64,000 bases of DNA, taken from an uncultured Bacteroides sp. (GTDB taxonomy: Bacteria > Bacteroidota > Bacteroidia > Bacteroidales > Bacteroidaceae). The stretch lies in assembly GCF_963666545.1 (NCBI RefSeq), contig NZ_OY762899.1, positions 248,001-312,000 on the forward strand, read 5' to 3'. The notes below the pieces were generated by a model that had not been told where the DNA came from, did not search any database, and saw nothing but the letters and a program-made list of their open reading frames with translations. Shown piece by piece: positions 47,433 to 56,404 of the stretch. Made by a program: the position numbers and the translations under genes. Each line of letters starts with the position of its first letter. Within the stretch, counting starts at the first letter, position 1.

Positions 47433-48527
47433 TTATAAATATTTTATGGGATTTGTATTTACTTTACTAAATAGGAGTGTAAAATTAGGAAATAAATCCC
47501 GGATTATGGAATAAAAAATTTCTTTTGTATATTGTTCGCTTTCGTAATGCCCGATCTCAGCAATCAGAATATCCGATTCACTGCCAAAATACTCATGGTA
47601 TTTCATTTCTCCAGTAATAAAAACATCAGCATTGCACGCAATTGCATTTTTTAGGAGAAAAGCTCCTGAACCTCCGCAAAGAGCTATTTTCTGGATTTCA
47701 CGCCCAGATAATTTGTTATGTTTCAAACACCCTACTTCAAATGTTTTCTTTATTCTTTTTAGAAAATTAAGCTCCGTCTCCGGACTATCCAACTCTCCCA
47801 CTACACCCGCTCCAGATTGCCGCCAAACATTCATCAGTGGATAAAAATCATATGCCGGCTCTTCATAAGGATGTGCAACAATCAAAGCTTTAGTTACTTC
47901 TTCTTTTTTGAAAACAGGCAAAATTGTTTCTATTCGCACTTCTCCTTCATGATGCAACTGCCCAATAGCGCCACAAAATGGTGTTGCCCCCTCTTTAGCT
48001 CGAAAAGTTCCCTCGCCTTCAAGATTAAAGCTGCATGAGTCGTAATCACCTATGCAACCACATCCGGCAGAGAATAGCGCTTCACGTACAGCATCTGCTT
48101 GAACAAATGGTACAAAAGTGACGAGTTTCAGCAAACCATCTTCTTTTTCAGATAAGATACGTACATTTTTTAAGCCTATTTTCTCAGCTATTTTAAAGCT
48201 TACACCTCCCTGAACATTGTCCAAATTAGTATGAGCTGAATAGATCGCAATATCATTTTTTATAGCTTTCAGAATGCAGCGCTCTATATAATCTTTACCA
48301 GTTATAGACTTATAGCCTTTAAAGATAAGTGGATGATGAGATATTATGAGATTACACTCCAATGATATTGCTTCATCGAGTACAGCTTCGGTAACGTCCA
48401 GACACAACAAAGCCCCTGTTGCTTCCGCATCTGTCAGTCCTATTTGCATGCCGGCATTATCATATCCGTCTTGCAATGGCAGAGGCGCGAACCGTTCAAG
48501 GGCGCTTACTATTTCTTTAATTTTCAT
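47433..48527 (-). CDS. Nif3-like dinuclear metal-centre protein
   Basis: The 364-residue protein has the Nif3/DUF34 halves, with metal-binding residues in LIISHHPLIFKG, SAHTNLDNVQGG, and near the C-terminus GEMKYHE and IGHYESEQ. Between them, residues about 125-230 form the PII-like insertion found in long Nif3 proteins. The family (GTP cyclohydrolase I type 2-like) binds two metals; proposed roles include metal chaperoning, and none is proven. It is operonic with the zinc-ribbon gene. Confidence 0.93.
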   Translation of the reverse strand: MKIKEIVSALERFAPLPLQDGYDNAGMQIGLTDAEATGALLCLDVTEAVLDEAISLECNLIISHHPLIFKGYKSITGKDYIERCILKAIKNDIAIYSAHTNLDNVQGGVSFKIAEKIGLKNVRILSEKEDGLLKLVTFVPFVQADAVREALFSAGCGCIGDYDSCSFNLEGEGTFRAKEGATPFCGAIGQLHHEGEVRIETILPVFKKEEVTKALIVAHPYEEPAYDFYPLMNVWRQSGAGVVGELDSPETELNFLKRIKKTFEVGCLKHNKLSGREIQKIALCGGSGAFLLKNAIACNADVFITGEMKYHEYFGSESDILIAEIGHYESEQYTKEIFYSIIRDLFPNFTLLFSKVNTNPIKYL

Positions 48528-48547
48528 TGTTAATAGAAAATTTGAGG

Positions 48548-48555
48548 CAAAGATA
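48548..48555 (-). promoter_or_regulatory. Putative -7 box for the Nif3/zinc-ribbon operon
   Basis: TATCTTTG on the minus strand, 20 bases before the Nif3 ATG. Confidence 0.5.
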
Positions 48556-48597
48556 ATAAATTATCAGTAATAATTCACTCTATTACTACCTTTTTAC

Positions 48598-48605
48598 TAC
48601 ATTTG
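48598..48605 (+). promoter_or_regulatory. Putative -7 box for the small lipoprotein gene
   Basis: TACATTTG, exact consensus, 29 bases before the ATG at 48635. It supports that ATG as the genuine start of the frameshifted gene. Confidence 0.5.
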
Positions 48606-48634
48606 ATCTAGTAAATATCAAGATCCAGATTGTT

Positions 48635-49037
48635 ATGAAGAAATTACCTTTGTTTTTTATCTACTTGAGTTTTTTTTTTCGCCTGCCAGCAAACGCCTAA
48701 AAGTGAGCATAATTTCGCTGACAAAATCGAAATAAAAGAAGAAGATGATACCATCAAAGCAACAGCTATTTTCTGGGTAGACAAAGTGCAGAGAAAGAAA
48801 AATGAACGATTACAAATTAAGACTATTAAAGCTAAGGTCTTTACTCACGAAAGCGGCAAAGTAAACGTATTGTCGTTTACCAAAGAACAGCCGGAAGATG
48901 TGCAACGATACTTGAAGTATCGTTTAGATTTCTTCAAAGTAACCAAAATCATGATCGACAGTGGTTACATTAAGACTGGTGAACAGTACGTGCAGTTGCG
49001 CTATATTCCTGAAAAAATGCACCTGTTTAATCCGTAA
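48635..49037 (+). pseudogene. Small lipoprotein gene broken by one extra base in a T10 run
   Basis: From ATG 48635 the frame reads MKKLPLFFIYLSFFF and then runs out of frame to a stop at 48698-48700. Deleting one T from the run 48670-48679 would continue into FACQQTPKSEHNFADKI and a 133-residue product ending IPEKMHLFNP. That product has a lipoprotein signal with a lipobox cysteine and a basic, beta-rich body (FWVDKVQRKKNERLQIKT). The downstream part alone (GTG at 48786) would lack export signals. The gene could be a pseudogene, a slippage-controlled gene or a base-calling error. Its 3' end overlaps the convergent VOC gene by 11 bases. No known function. Confidence 0.75.
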
Positions 49038-49413
49038 TCTCCACTCGATTGCCATCTGGATCCAACACAACGCTTTCAAAGTATCCGTCTCCGGTAGTTC
49101 TTGGTTCTCCGGCAATGGTGTAACCCTCTTTGCGTAGCCTTTCAGTGAGTTCTATTACCCCTTCTTTACTTCCCAATGAAAAAGCAAAATGAGTAAGGCC
49201 AATGCAATCTTCATTTATCTTTGGTGTCGTGACATCTCTTCTATACATAATTTCCAAAGCACTGGTATCTCTATCAAAGCTGATAAAATAAGATTCGAAG
49301 CCTTTAGCAGAATTGACGTATTTGTCATTGCTTCTTCCTCCGAAATAGGTAACATAAAAATTTCTTTGCTTTTCCAATTGTTGTGTCCAGATAGCGATAT
49401 GGCTGATATGCAT
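49027..49413 (-). CDS. VOC-family (glyoxalase/bleomycin-resistance-like) protein
   Basis: The 128-residue single-domain protein shows the paired beta-alpha-beta-beta-beta modules of the vicinal oxygen chelate superfamily. Likely metal ligands are His5 (SHIAIW), Glu in ALEIMYRR, His in GLTHFAFS and Glu in NRVEITD. This resembles glyoxalase I or lactoylglutathione-lyase-like proteins of Bacteroides, but the substrate cannot be read from sequence. It starts three bases after the GNAT gene's stop, so the two are co-transcribed. Confidence 0.88.
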   Translation of the reverse strand: MHISHIAIWTQQLEKQRNFYVTYFGGRSNDKYVNSAKGFESYFISFDRDTSALEIMYRRDVTTPKINEDCIGLTHFAFSLGSKEGVIELTERLRKEGYTIAGEPRTTGDGYFESVVLDPDGNRVEITD

Positions 49414-49416
49414 ATT

Positions 49417-49920
49417 TTATTTTTTAATAATACTATAATAGTGAAAATCCATAATGACTCCATTCTTTATCAAAGCACTTTTCAATACGGCCTCTTTTTC
49501 AAATCCGGCTTTTTCAAGTACTCTCATAGAAGCGGCATTAGAGCTAAATACCATTGCAAAGACTTTACTGAAAGAAAGTGTTTCAAAAGTGTATTGAACA
49601 AGTTGTTTCACGGCTTTGCTCATTATGTCATTTCCCCAATACTCCTCTCCTAGCCAATAGCCCAATTCGGCTGAGATTCTTTCAACATCGCTCCCCGGAA
49701 CGAGTCCAATTCCTCCTACAGCCCTTCCGTCAATATCGATGGCAAATTCCACTTGCGGGCCAACCTTCTCGGTTACCATTAAAATATACTCTTGCGCATC
49801 TTTTTCCGTATAAGGATTAGGCAAAAGATCTCGCACATTGTTCCATATTCTAATATTGTCAATATGCCTGACCAGAGAAGGAACATCATCCAAGGTCCAT
49901 GCTCTTAATTTAAACTCCAT
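49417..49920 (-). CDS. GNAT-family N-acetyltransferase (RimJ/RimL type)
   Basis: The 167-residue protein matches the RimJ/RimL branch of GNAT: MEFKLRAWTLDDVPSLVRHI, AVGGIGLVPGSD, ELGYWLGEEYWGNDIMSKAV (acetyl-CoA-binding loop) and SNAASMRVLEKAGFEKE. It transfers an acetyl group from acetyl-CoA to an amine, probably a protein N-terminus or a small molecule. The substrate is unknown. It precedes the VOC gene with a three-base gap. Confidence 0.92.
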   Translation of the reverse strand: MEFKLRAWTLDDVPSLVRHIDNIRIWNNVRDLLPNPYTEKDAQEYILMVTEKVGPQVEFAIDIDGRAVGGIGLVPGSDVERISAELGYWLGEEYWGNDIMSKAVKQLVQYTFETLSFSKVFAMVFSSNAASMRVLEKAGFEKEAVLKSALIKNGVIMDFHYYSIIKK

Positions 49921-49951
49921 ATCGCAGAAATCAGATAATATAATACATTTG

Positions 49952-49959
49952 CAAAAATA
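49952..49959 (-). promoter_or_regulatory. Putative -7 box for the GNAT-VOC pair
   Basis: TATTTTTG on the minus strand, 31 bases before the GNAT ATG. Confidence 0.45.
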
Positions 49960-50034
49960 AATAAAATAGAAAAGAACACGTCATAATTCGTCATTATTAT
50001 CCAAAAGATTTAGATCAAGTTATACAAATATATC

Positions 50035-50042
50035 TATATTTG
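50035..50042 (+). promoter_or_regulatory. Putative -7 box for aguA-aguB
   Basis: TATATTTG, exact match. Transcription would start near 50049, leaving 40 bases to the first ATG (50088) or 130 to the preferred one (50178). Confidence 0.5.
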
Positions 50043-50177
50043 CACGCATAAATATAGATAGTAGTAACCTTTTTATTAAATAAGAGAATGGGAATAATGG
50101 TTGGACTTCCCGGACCGGGAGGTTCCGGAACAGATTTACAATTGAATTTTGGCTTAAGGCTTAACGAACAAATAGAA

Positions 50178-51200
50178 ATGAGAGCTCCTCACCTTCCTGC
50201 TGAATGGTATCCACAGAGCGGTATTCAACTCACTTGGCCGCACGCCGAAACCGATTGGGCTTATATGCTCGATGAAGTGCAAGAATGCTTTATCAAGATT
50301 GCTTGCGAGATTGCCAAACGAGAAAAGTTACTCATCGTTGCGCCTGAGCCGGAAGAGGTAAAAAGTCAGTTGTCGGGCACAGTCAATATGGATAATGTAA
50401 TCTTCCTACAGAGTGAAACGAATGATACTTGGGCGAGAGACCATGGAGCTATCACCATGATAGACGGAAACTCTCCTGCCCTGCTCGACTTTACTTTTAA
50501 CGGCTGGGGCTTGAAATTCGCTTCCGATCAAGACAATCTGATAACGCGCAGAGCTGTGAAAGCCGGTTTGCTAAGAGGACGTTATGAAAATCGTCTTAAC
50601 TTTGTTCTCGAAGGTGGCTCCATAGAGAGCGACGGCATGGGAACCGTACTGACTACTTCCGAATGCCTGCTTTCTCCCAATCGCAACGGGCAGATGAATC
50701 AAGTGGAAATTGAAGAATATCTTCGATCTGTTTTTCATTTGCAACGTCTGCTTTGGCTTGATCATGGTTATCTGGCAGGTGATGATACTGACAGTCATAT
50801 AGATACTCTTGCACGTTTTTGCTCTCCCGACACCATTGCTTACGTGCAGTGTACTGACACTACCGATGTTCATTACGAAGCTTTGAAAAAGATGGAAGAG
50901 CAACTCGAAGCATTCCGAACACTGAGCGGAGAGCCTTACCGATTACTAGCCTTGCCGATGGCCGATAAGATAGAAGTTGATGGTGAACGATTACCTGCTA
51001 CTTATGCGAATTTCCTGATTCTGAATGGAGCCGTTCTTTATCCCACTTACGCACAGGCAGAAAATGACAAAAAAGCAATGGATGTTTTACAAGAGGCCTT
51101 TCCTAAGTATGAAATTGTGGGCGTAGATTGCCGAGCGTTGATTAAGCAACATGGTTCGCTGCATTGTGTCACCATGCAATATCCCATGGGAGTACTCTAA
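50178..51200 (+). CDS. aguA: Agmatine deiminase
   Basis: AguA hydrolyses agmatine to N-carbamoylputrescine in the arginine route to putrescine. The peptidylarginine-deiminase fold motifs are present: PAEWYPQSGIQLTWPH, NDTWARDHGA, LEGGSIESDG, GDDTDSHID and the catalytic Cys near the C-terminus (GSLHCVTMQYP). The start at 50178 (MRAPHLPAEWYPQ) fits the family. The frame also opens at 50088, adding 30 residues with an unusual MGIMVGLPGPGGSGTD sequence; homologues rarely have this, so I treat it as leader, with moderate certainty. aguB follows after 30 bases. Confidence 0.93.
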   Translation: MRAPHLPAEWYPQSGIQLTWPHAETDWAYMLDEVQECFIKIACEIAKREKLLIVAPEPEEVKSQLSGTVNMDNVIFLQSETNDTWARDHGAITMIDGNSPALLDFTFNGWGLKFASDQDNLITRRAVKAGLLRGRYENRLNFVLEGGSIESDGMGTVLTTSECLLSPNRNGQMNQVEIEEYLRSVFHLQRLLWLDHGYLAGDDTDSHIDTLARFCSPDTIAYVQCTDTTDVHYEALKKMEEQLEAFRTLSGEPYRLLALPMADKIEVDGERLPATYANFLILNGAVLYPTYAQAENDKKAMDVLQEAFPKYEIVGVDCRALIKQHGSLHCVTMQYPMGVL

Positions 51201-51230
51201 AAATCAACGCAGTAAACTGAAATAAATGAC

Positions 51231-52118
51231 ATGAAAAAGATAAAAATAGGACTAATTCAACAGTCTAATTCAGCTGATACTCGCACTAATGTAATAAATT
51301 TGGCGAAGAGTATTCAAGCTTGTGTTGCTCAGGGAGCTCAACTGATTGTACTACAGGAATTGCATAACTCGCTATATTTTTGCCAAACGGAAGATACGAA
51401 TCTATTCGATTTAGCAGAAACCATCCCAGGTCCTTCTACCGTATTTTACGCTGAACTGGCTGCCGCAAATAAAGTGGTATTGGTCACTTCTCTGTTTGAA
51501 AAACGTGCACCGGGGTTATATCATAATACAGCTGTTGTATTCGATAGTGACGGCAGCATAGCCGGAAAGTATCGCAAAATGCATATTCCAGATGATCCGG
51601 CCTATTACGAGAAATTTTATTTTACCCCCGGAGACATTGGTTTTGAACCTATTCAAACTTCGCTTGGTAAACTGGGAGTATTGGTTTGCTGGGATCAATG
51701 GTATCCCGAAGCTGCCCGTCTGATGGCACTTAAAGGTGCTGAACTATTGATCTATCCCACTGCTATTGGTTGGGAAAGTACGGATGCTGAAGAAGAAAAG
51801 TCTCGCCAACTCAACGCTTGGATTATTTCGCAGAGAGCACATGCTGTAGCCAATGGACTACCTGTGATCTCGGTCAATCGTGTTGGGCATGAACCTGATC
51901 CTTCAGGGCAAACCAATGGCATCCAATTTTGGGGAAATAGTTTTGTAGCGGGTCCGCAAGGAGAATTTCTGGCACAAGCATCCAATGATACAAATGAGAA
52001 TCTGATTGTTGAAGTAGATTTGGAACGTTCGGAAAACGTCCGTCGTTGGTGGCCTTTCTTGCGAGACAGACGTATTGATGAGTACGGTGGTCTAACTAAA
52101 CGCTTTCTGGATTCTTAA
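51231..52118 (+). CDS. aguB: N-carbamoylputrescine amidase
   Basis: The 295-residue nitrilase-superfamily enzyme converts N-carbamoylputrescine to putrescine, CO2 and ammonia. The catalytic triad is visible: Glu in VLQELHNSLYF, Lys in KYRKMHIPDDP and Cys in VCWDQWYPEAAR. Its product is the next step after AguA, and the two genes lie 30 bases apart, so they form a polyamine operon. It converges on proS with about 116 bases between stops and no obvious terminator. Confidence 0.95.
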   Translation: MKKIKIGLIQQSNSADTRTNVINLAKSIQACVAQGAQLIVLQELHNSLYFCQTEDTNLFDLAETIPGPSTVFYAELAAANKVVLVTSLFEKRAPGLYHNTAVVFDSDGSIAGKYRKMHIPDDPAYYEKFYFTPGDIGFEPIQTSLGKLGVLVCWDQWYPEAARLMALKGAELLIYPTAIGWESTDAEEEKSRQLNAWIISQRAHAVANGLPVISVNRVGHEPDPSGQTNGIQFWGNSFVAGPQGEFLAQASNDTNENLIVEVDLERSENVRRWWPFLRDRRIDEYGGLTKRFLDS

Positions 52119-52234
52119 ATTAGAATTCAGAAAAACAATAAATAAATCAGCACTCTCATGTAGCATCTTAACCCCCAATGTTATGAAAAGTTGGATAGGA
52201 AGCTAAGATACCATCAAGGGTGCTGAATTTATAT

Positions 52235-53716
52235 TTAATAAGCTCTGGCAAATATCACGCGACAAGCAGACGGCTTGCCCGTAACCATACATTTGCCGGG
52301 AGTTTTATCTCCTTCAAGAGGGATGCAACGAATTGTTGCCTTCGTTTCTTCCTTAATTTTTTCTTCTGTTTCGGGAGTACCATCCCAGTGAGCCAAGATG
52401 AAACCACCCTCTTCTATTTTTTCTTTGAATTCATCGTAACTTTCTACAGTGATTGTACGAGAGGTACGATAATCCAATGCTTTCTTATAAATATTGGCTT
52501 GAATTTCTTCCAATAGATTTTGAACGTACACCTCTATTCCTTCGCAAGAAATTGTTTCTTTCTCAAGCGTATCTCGGCGCATTACCTCCATCGTATTATT
52601 TTCCAAGTCACGTCCACCCATTACTAAACGTACAGGGACCCCTTTCAACTCATAATCGGCAAATTTGAATCCCGGACGTTTGTTGTCTGAGTTGTCGTAT
52701 TTCACAGAGATTCCAAGTTTTTTAAGGCTACTAACAATGCCGGCTACTTTTTCATTTATCTGTGCCAACTGTTCGTCATTCTTATAAATAGGAACGATAA
52801 CTACCTGAATAGGCGCCAAATGCGGAGGTAATACCAGCCCGTTATCATCAGAGTGAGCCATGATAAGTGCACCAATCAAGCGAGTGGATACTCCCCATGA
52901 AGTAGCCCAAACATACTCCATCTTATTTTCTTTGTTCACAAATTGAACATCGAATGCCTTTGCGAAATTTTGTCCCAAGAAGTGAGACGTACCGCTTTGC
53001 AATGCCTTTCCATCTTGCATCATAGCCTCAATGGTATATGTGTCTATCGCTCCGGCGAAACGTTCATTAGCCGATTTTACTCCCTTAACAACAGGTACAG
53101 CCATATATTGCTCAGCAAAATCACCATATATATTGAGCATACGTATTGCTTCTTCTTCCGCTTCCTCACGCGTGGCATGGGCCGTATGTCCCTCTTGCCA
53201 CAAAAATTCAGAAGTCCGAAGGAATAAACGAGTACGCATCTCCCATCGCATCACATTTGCCCACTGATTACACAAGATAGGCAGGTCACGATAAGAATTA
53301 ATCCAGTTCTTATAAGTATTCCAAATGATCGTTTCCGAAGTTGGACGGATGATGAGTTCTTCTTCGAGCTTAGCAGCCGGATCAACAATCACCTCTTTAC
53401 CGTCGGCCGACATTTTTAGGCGATGATGCGTCACAACAGCGCATTCTTTGGCGAAACCTTCCACATGCTCTGCTTCGCGGCTAAGAAATGACTTCGGAAT
53501 CAATAGCGGGAAGTAGGCATTCACATGTCCGGTCTCTTTAAACATATCGTCCAGTTGACGTTGAATTTTCTCCCAGATAGCATATCCGTAAGGTTTAATC
53601 ACCATACATCCACGCACGGCCGACTGTTCAGCCAAATCAGCTTTCACTACCAATTCATTGTACCATTGCGAATAATTCTCGCTGCGTTTGGTCAAATCCT
53701 TTAGTTCTTTTGCCAT
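52235..53716 (-). CDS. proS: Prolyl-tRNA synthetase, eukaryote/archaea-like type
   Basis: The 493-residue class II synthetase charges tRNA-Pro. It begins [20 protein letters not shown] and has motif 2/3 elements ([33 protein letters not shown]). The C-terminal zinc-like domain ends VIFARAY. It lacks the large INS editing domain of E. coli ProRS and shows the shorter eukaryote/archaea-like organisation, usual in Bacteroidetes. A 120-base leader separates it from its promoter. Confidence 0.95.
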   Translation of the reverse strand: MAKELKDLTKRSENYSQWYNELVVKADLAEQSAVRGCMVIKPYGYAIWEKIQRQLDDMFKETGHVNAYFPLLIPKSFLSREAEHVEGFAKECAVVTHHRLKMSADGKEVIVDPAAKLEEELIIRPTSETIIWNTYKNWINSYRDLPILCNQWANVMRWEMRTRLFLRTSEFLWQEGHTAHATREEAEEEAIRMLNIYGDFAEQYMAVPVVKGVKSANERFAGAIDTYTIEAMMQDGKALQSGTSHFLGQNFAKAFDVQFVNKENKMEYVWATSWGVSTRLIGALIMAHSDDNGLVLPPHLAPIQVVIVPIYKNDEQLAQINEKVAGIVSSLKKLGISVKYDNSDNKRPGFKFADYELKGVPVRLVMGGRDLENNTMEVMRRDTLEKETISCEGIEVYVQNLLEEIQANIYKKALDYRTSRTITVESYDEFKEKIEEGGFILAHWDGTPETEEKIKEETKATIRCIPLEGDKTPGKCMVTGKPSACRVIFARAY

Positions 53717-53837
53717 CTTATTTGCTAATTATTATTTTATTCAAGGTTTCAAAACATCCATTTGCATTCAATGCAATTTGATGTTATTTACCTCAATTTA
53801 TTTCAATTTATCAGTACTTATTTTCTTTTTTCGAGTG

Positions 53838-53868
53838 CAAAAGTACTAAAAAAACAAAATCGATGCAA
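53838..53868 (-). promoter_or_regulatory. Promoter of proS
   Basis: On the minus strand TTG (53866-53868) and TACTTTTG (53838-53845) are 20 bases apart. Leader of about 120 bases. Confidence 0.55.
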
Positions 53869-53903
53869 CCAAAACGACTTATTTTATAAATAGCAGATGA
53901 GCG

Positions 53904-54278
53904 TTATTTGTCAACGATTTCTTTACCAAAGGGGGTAAGAGCTAAACTTGCCAATTTGAAATGTTGCAGAGCAAAAGGAATGCCAATGACAGTGATGCAC
54001 AAGAAAAGGCCGAATGCTAGATGAGAAAGGCTGATCCACAGTCCTCCCAGGCAAAGCCATAGGATATTCATCAACACACTTAGGCAACCGCCCGATTGGG
54101 GCGCCGTTCTTACCTCTTTTCCAAATGGAGAAAGTGCCAAAAAGGCAAGTTTCATTGTTTGCAAGCCGAAAGGAATACCAATGATGGTGATCATCATCAA
54201 AAGGCTGGAAATAACATACTCCACGCAGGTAACAATGCCACCTAAAAGGAGCCACAAGATATTCATTAGTAGATTCAT
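53904..54278 (-). CDS. YccF-domain inner-membrane protein
   Basis: The 124-residue protein has two YccF repeats: LLMNILWLLLGG and IIGIPFGLQTMKLAFLALSPFG, then LMNILWLCLGG and VIGIPFALQHFKLASLALTPFG. Hydrophobic helices alternate with the conserved IGIPF turns. YccF is a small inner-membrane protein of unknown function. It starts three bases after the symporter gene ends, so the two are one transcript. Confidence 0.92.
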   Translation of the reverse strand: MNLLMNILWLLLGGIVTCVEYVISSLLMMITIIGIPFGLQTMKLAFLALSPFGKEVRTAPQSGGCLSVLMNILWLCLGGLWISLSHLAFGLFLCITVIGIPFALQHFKLASLALTPFGKEIVDK

Positions 54279-54281
54279 TTT

Positions 54282-55562
54282 CTATGAAATAAATTTTTTA
54301 TCAATAATCGCAGCTACTGTAGCATCACCGGTAACATTGACGGATGTGCGTAGCATGTCTAAAGGTCTGTCTACTCCAAGGATTAATGCCAAGCCTTCGG
54401 CCGGAATTCCCACTGAAGAAAGCACCATGGTAAGTATCACATAACTTCCTCCGGGAATGGCTGGTGTTCCAATAGAAGATATAGTCGTCAGCAGAACAAT
54501 AGAAATCATTTCCACCCAACCCAGATGAATACCCATTACCTGAGCTATAAAAACGACAGCAATAGCTTGATAGCAACTTGTTCCATCCATATTTACCGTA
54601 GCACCTACCGGCAAGACGAAAGATATTATTTCTTTCGATATACCCAGTTCCTTTTCGGTCGTTTCCATATTAAGTGGCAGTGTAGCAGCACTAGAACTAG
54701 TGGTGAAAGCCAGCAATTGCACCGGATACATGCCTTTCATAAACTTTCCGACTGATATTTTGGTGAAAAGGTGAACGAGTGTAGGGTAGAAAATGAAGAT
54801 CAGAATGAGTAATCCCAATGCAACCGTACCGGCATACATGGCCAATGCAGCGAAAATAGACAAGCTGCCGGCATTCTCTACTACCATGGCAGCCATCAAA
54901 GCAAAAACCCCATAAGGAGCAAACCTGATGATATAGTCTACCATAGTTAATATTATGTCGTATAATGAGTCGAAGACTTTCAGGACAGGCGTTGTTTTCT
55001 CTTTTGGAAGGCTAATGGCAGCCACCCCAAAAAAGATTGCGAAGAAAATTACTTGTAGCATTCTGCCATTGTCACTCGCTGCGCTGACCAAATTATCGGG
55101 AATAATATCATCAAGAAAAGAGAGAGGTCCTTGTTCACGGGTTGACTGTGCCGCAGATGTTTTTTCTTCAACAATGCTGTGATAGCTTTGCTTCATCTCA
55201 TTAGCCTTAGCAGTATCCACGTAGCTTCCCGGGCGAATGACCAACACCAGAAACAAACCCAAAACAATAGCTGACACAGTAGTAGCTAAATAAAGCATTA
55301 TAGCCTTCAACCCTATTTTTGAAAAACGCCCAATATCTTCTAACCCTGTTACTCCTTTTACTAGCGACACAAAAACCAGTGGTACAGCAACCAGTTGCAA
55401 CATTTTGATGAATACCCTCCCCCATGGTTTTATCCAAAACTGGATGAAAGTCTCACCACCAATGGATACCGCAATAATGCCAGCTATCACTCCCAAAACC
55501 ATACCTAATAAAATACGTAGATATAATGGTATGGATAGTTTTTTTCTATTTGATCCGTTCAT
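54282..55562 (-). CDS. Dicarboxylate/amino acid:cation symporter (DAACS family)
   Basis: The 426-residue transporter belongs to the GltP/DctA/EAAT family, which couples uptake of acidic amino acids or C4-dicarboxylates to Na+ or H+. It has about eight membrane helices, the serine-rich TSSSAATLPLNMETTEKELG re-entrant loop, the NMDGTSCYQA substrate and cation motif, and SIGTPAIPGGSYVI. A long extracytoplasmic loop with KTSAAQSTREQGPLSF lies between helices. Substrate preference cannot be decided from sequence. It is first in an operon with yccF and has a well-spaced promoter. Confidence 0.93.
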   Translation of the reverse strand: MNGSNRKKLSIPLYLRILLGMVLGVIAGIIAVSIGGETFIQFWIKPWGRVFIKMLQLVAVPLVFVSLVKGVTGLEDIGRFSKIGLKAIMLYLATTVSAIVLGLFLVLVIRPGSYVDTAKANEMKQSYHSIVEEKTSAAQSTREQGPLSFLDDIIPDNLVSAASDNGRMLQVIFFAIFFGVAAISLPKEKTTPVLKVFDSLYDIILTMVDYIIRFAPYGVFALMAAMVVENAGSLSIFAALAMYAGTVALGLLILIFIFYPTLVHLFTKISVGKFMKGMYPVQLLAFTTSSSAATLPLNMETTEKELGISKEIISFVLPVGATVNMDGTSCYQAIAVVFIAQVMGIHLGWVEMISIVLLTTISSIGTPAIPGGSYVILTMVLSSVGIPAEGLALILGVDRPLDMLRTSVNVTGDATVAAIIDKKFIS

Positions 55563-55607
55563 AGATGTATCTTTATCTTTTGGCTACTTAAAAACCCTTA
55601 TTGGCAA

Positions 55608-55637
55608 CAAATATAGTTGATTTTAGCTAAAAGGCAA
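55608..55637 (-). promoter_or_regulatory. Promoter of the symporter-yccF operon
   Basis: On the minus strand TTG (55635-55637) and TATATTTG (55608-55615) are 19 bases apart, an ideal spacing. Confidence 0.65.
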
Positions 55638-55896
55638 GAACAACGAGCGGGTATCTCATCCATAAACAGTATAACTCATGAGTGCATCTATCTTTAATTG
55701 ATAATCCAAATAAGTTTTACCCGCTTCTATTGGTTAAAAATTAACTAAACAACAATGTTCTGTTAATTATGTAATCAGATAAACTAAACCTTGTTATAAT
55801 TTCGTCTGAAAAGCACTTATTATTTGCTAGTATGCTTATAATATGTACTTTTACATAAGTTTTTTTTCATAGGATTAGATTTTAAGGTTAACAAAT

Positions 55897-55926
55897 AAAT
55901 AAGCTGCTCGTGAGAGTAGCTTATTT
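55897..55926. terminator. Orphan terminator-like hairpin
   Basis: A 13-bp stem with one G-U pair closes a GTGA tetraloop (GNRA type), with T-rich ends. No annotated gene reads into it from either side. Confidence 0.5.
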
Positions 55927-56066
55927 AATTTATATGCCAAATAAACACATACATTCTGCTTACATAGTTCCTCTTTTGACAAAGAGCGGATTAAACTAAT
56001 CTCACAAACAGATCATCTAACTTCTCATAAAAGCATTCTTAACTGGAGAAGTCAATTTCTGCTCTT

Positions 56067-56152
56067 CGCTTCACGCCCGTAGTCTCTACACTCCACACGT
56101 GTAGTCTCTACGGTCCATGCATGTAGTCTGTAGAGACTACACGTGTGAAGCG
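56067..56152. repeat. Long hairpin with 22-bp direct units (element B)
   Basis: GTAGTCTCTAC occurs at 56079 and 56101 and in altered form at 56123, each 22 bases apart, and an inverted copy occupies 56130-56140. The second unit (56094-56111) pairs perfectly over 18 bp with 56130-56147; the first unit plus flank (56067-56089) can pair with 56130-56152 at 20 of 23 positions. The layout mirrors element A although the base sequence is different. Confidence 0.8.
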
Positions 56153-56404
56153 TAAAATAGATACCGTTTCGTGAACTTACTGCTTATACCTCTTTACAAT
56201 AGTAGTACTATGATGAGCACAAGTGCAATGTGTTCTTTATTATCTTACATAAAGACAACAAGGAGAAATCGCACCTTTTAGAAAAAGCTTAAATTACTGC
56301 GTATTTTAGGCGTAAACTGAACAATAAATCTCTTTCAAGTGTTTTATCAAAATAATATTAAAATTTAAACATCACATTTAATCTCTCTTTTTAGAGCAAA
56401 ATGA

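Larger units (their letters stand above)
55563..56404. other. Intergenic region with hairpin element B and orphan terminator
   Basis: 842 bases between divergent genes. It contains the gltP-type promoter (55608-55637), a terminator-like hairpin with no obvious upstream gene (55897-55926), and the 22-bp-unit hairpin at 56067-56152. I see no protein-coding gene. Confidence 0.6.

Noticed and set aside
32204-56152. The 22-bp unit elements as CRISPR arrays
   Set aside because: Only two or three units, no distinct spacers, an inverted terminal unit, and no cas genes in the window.
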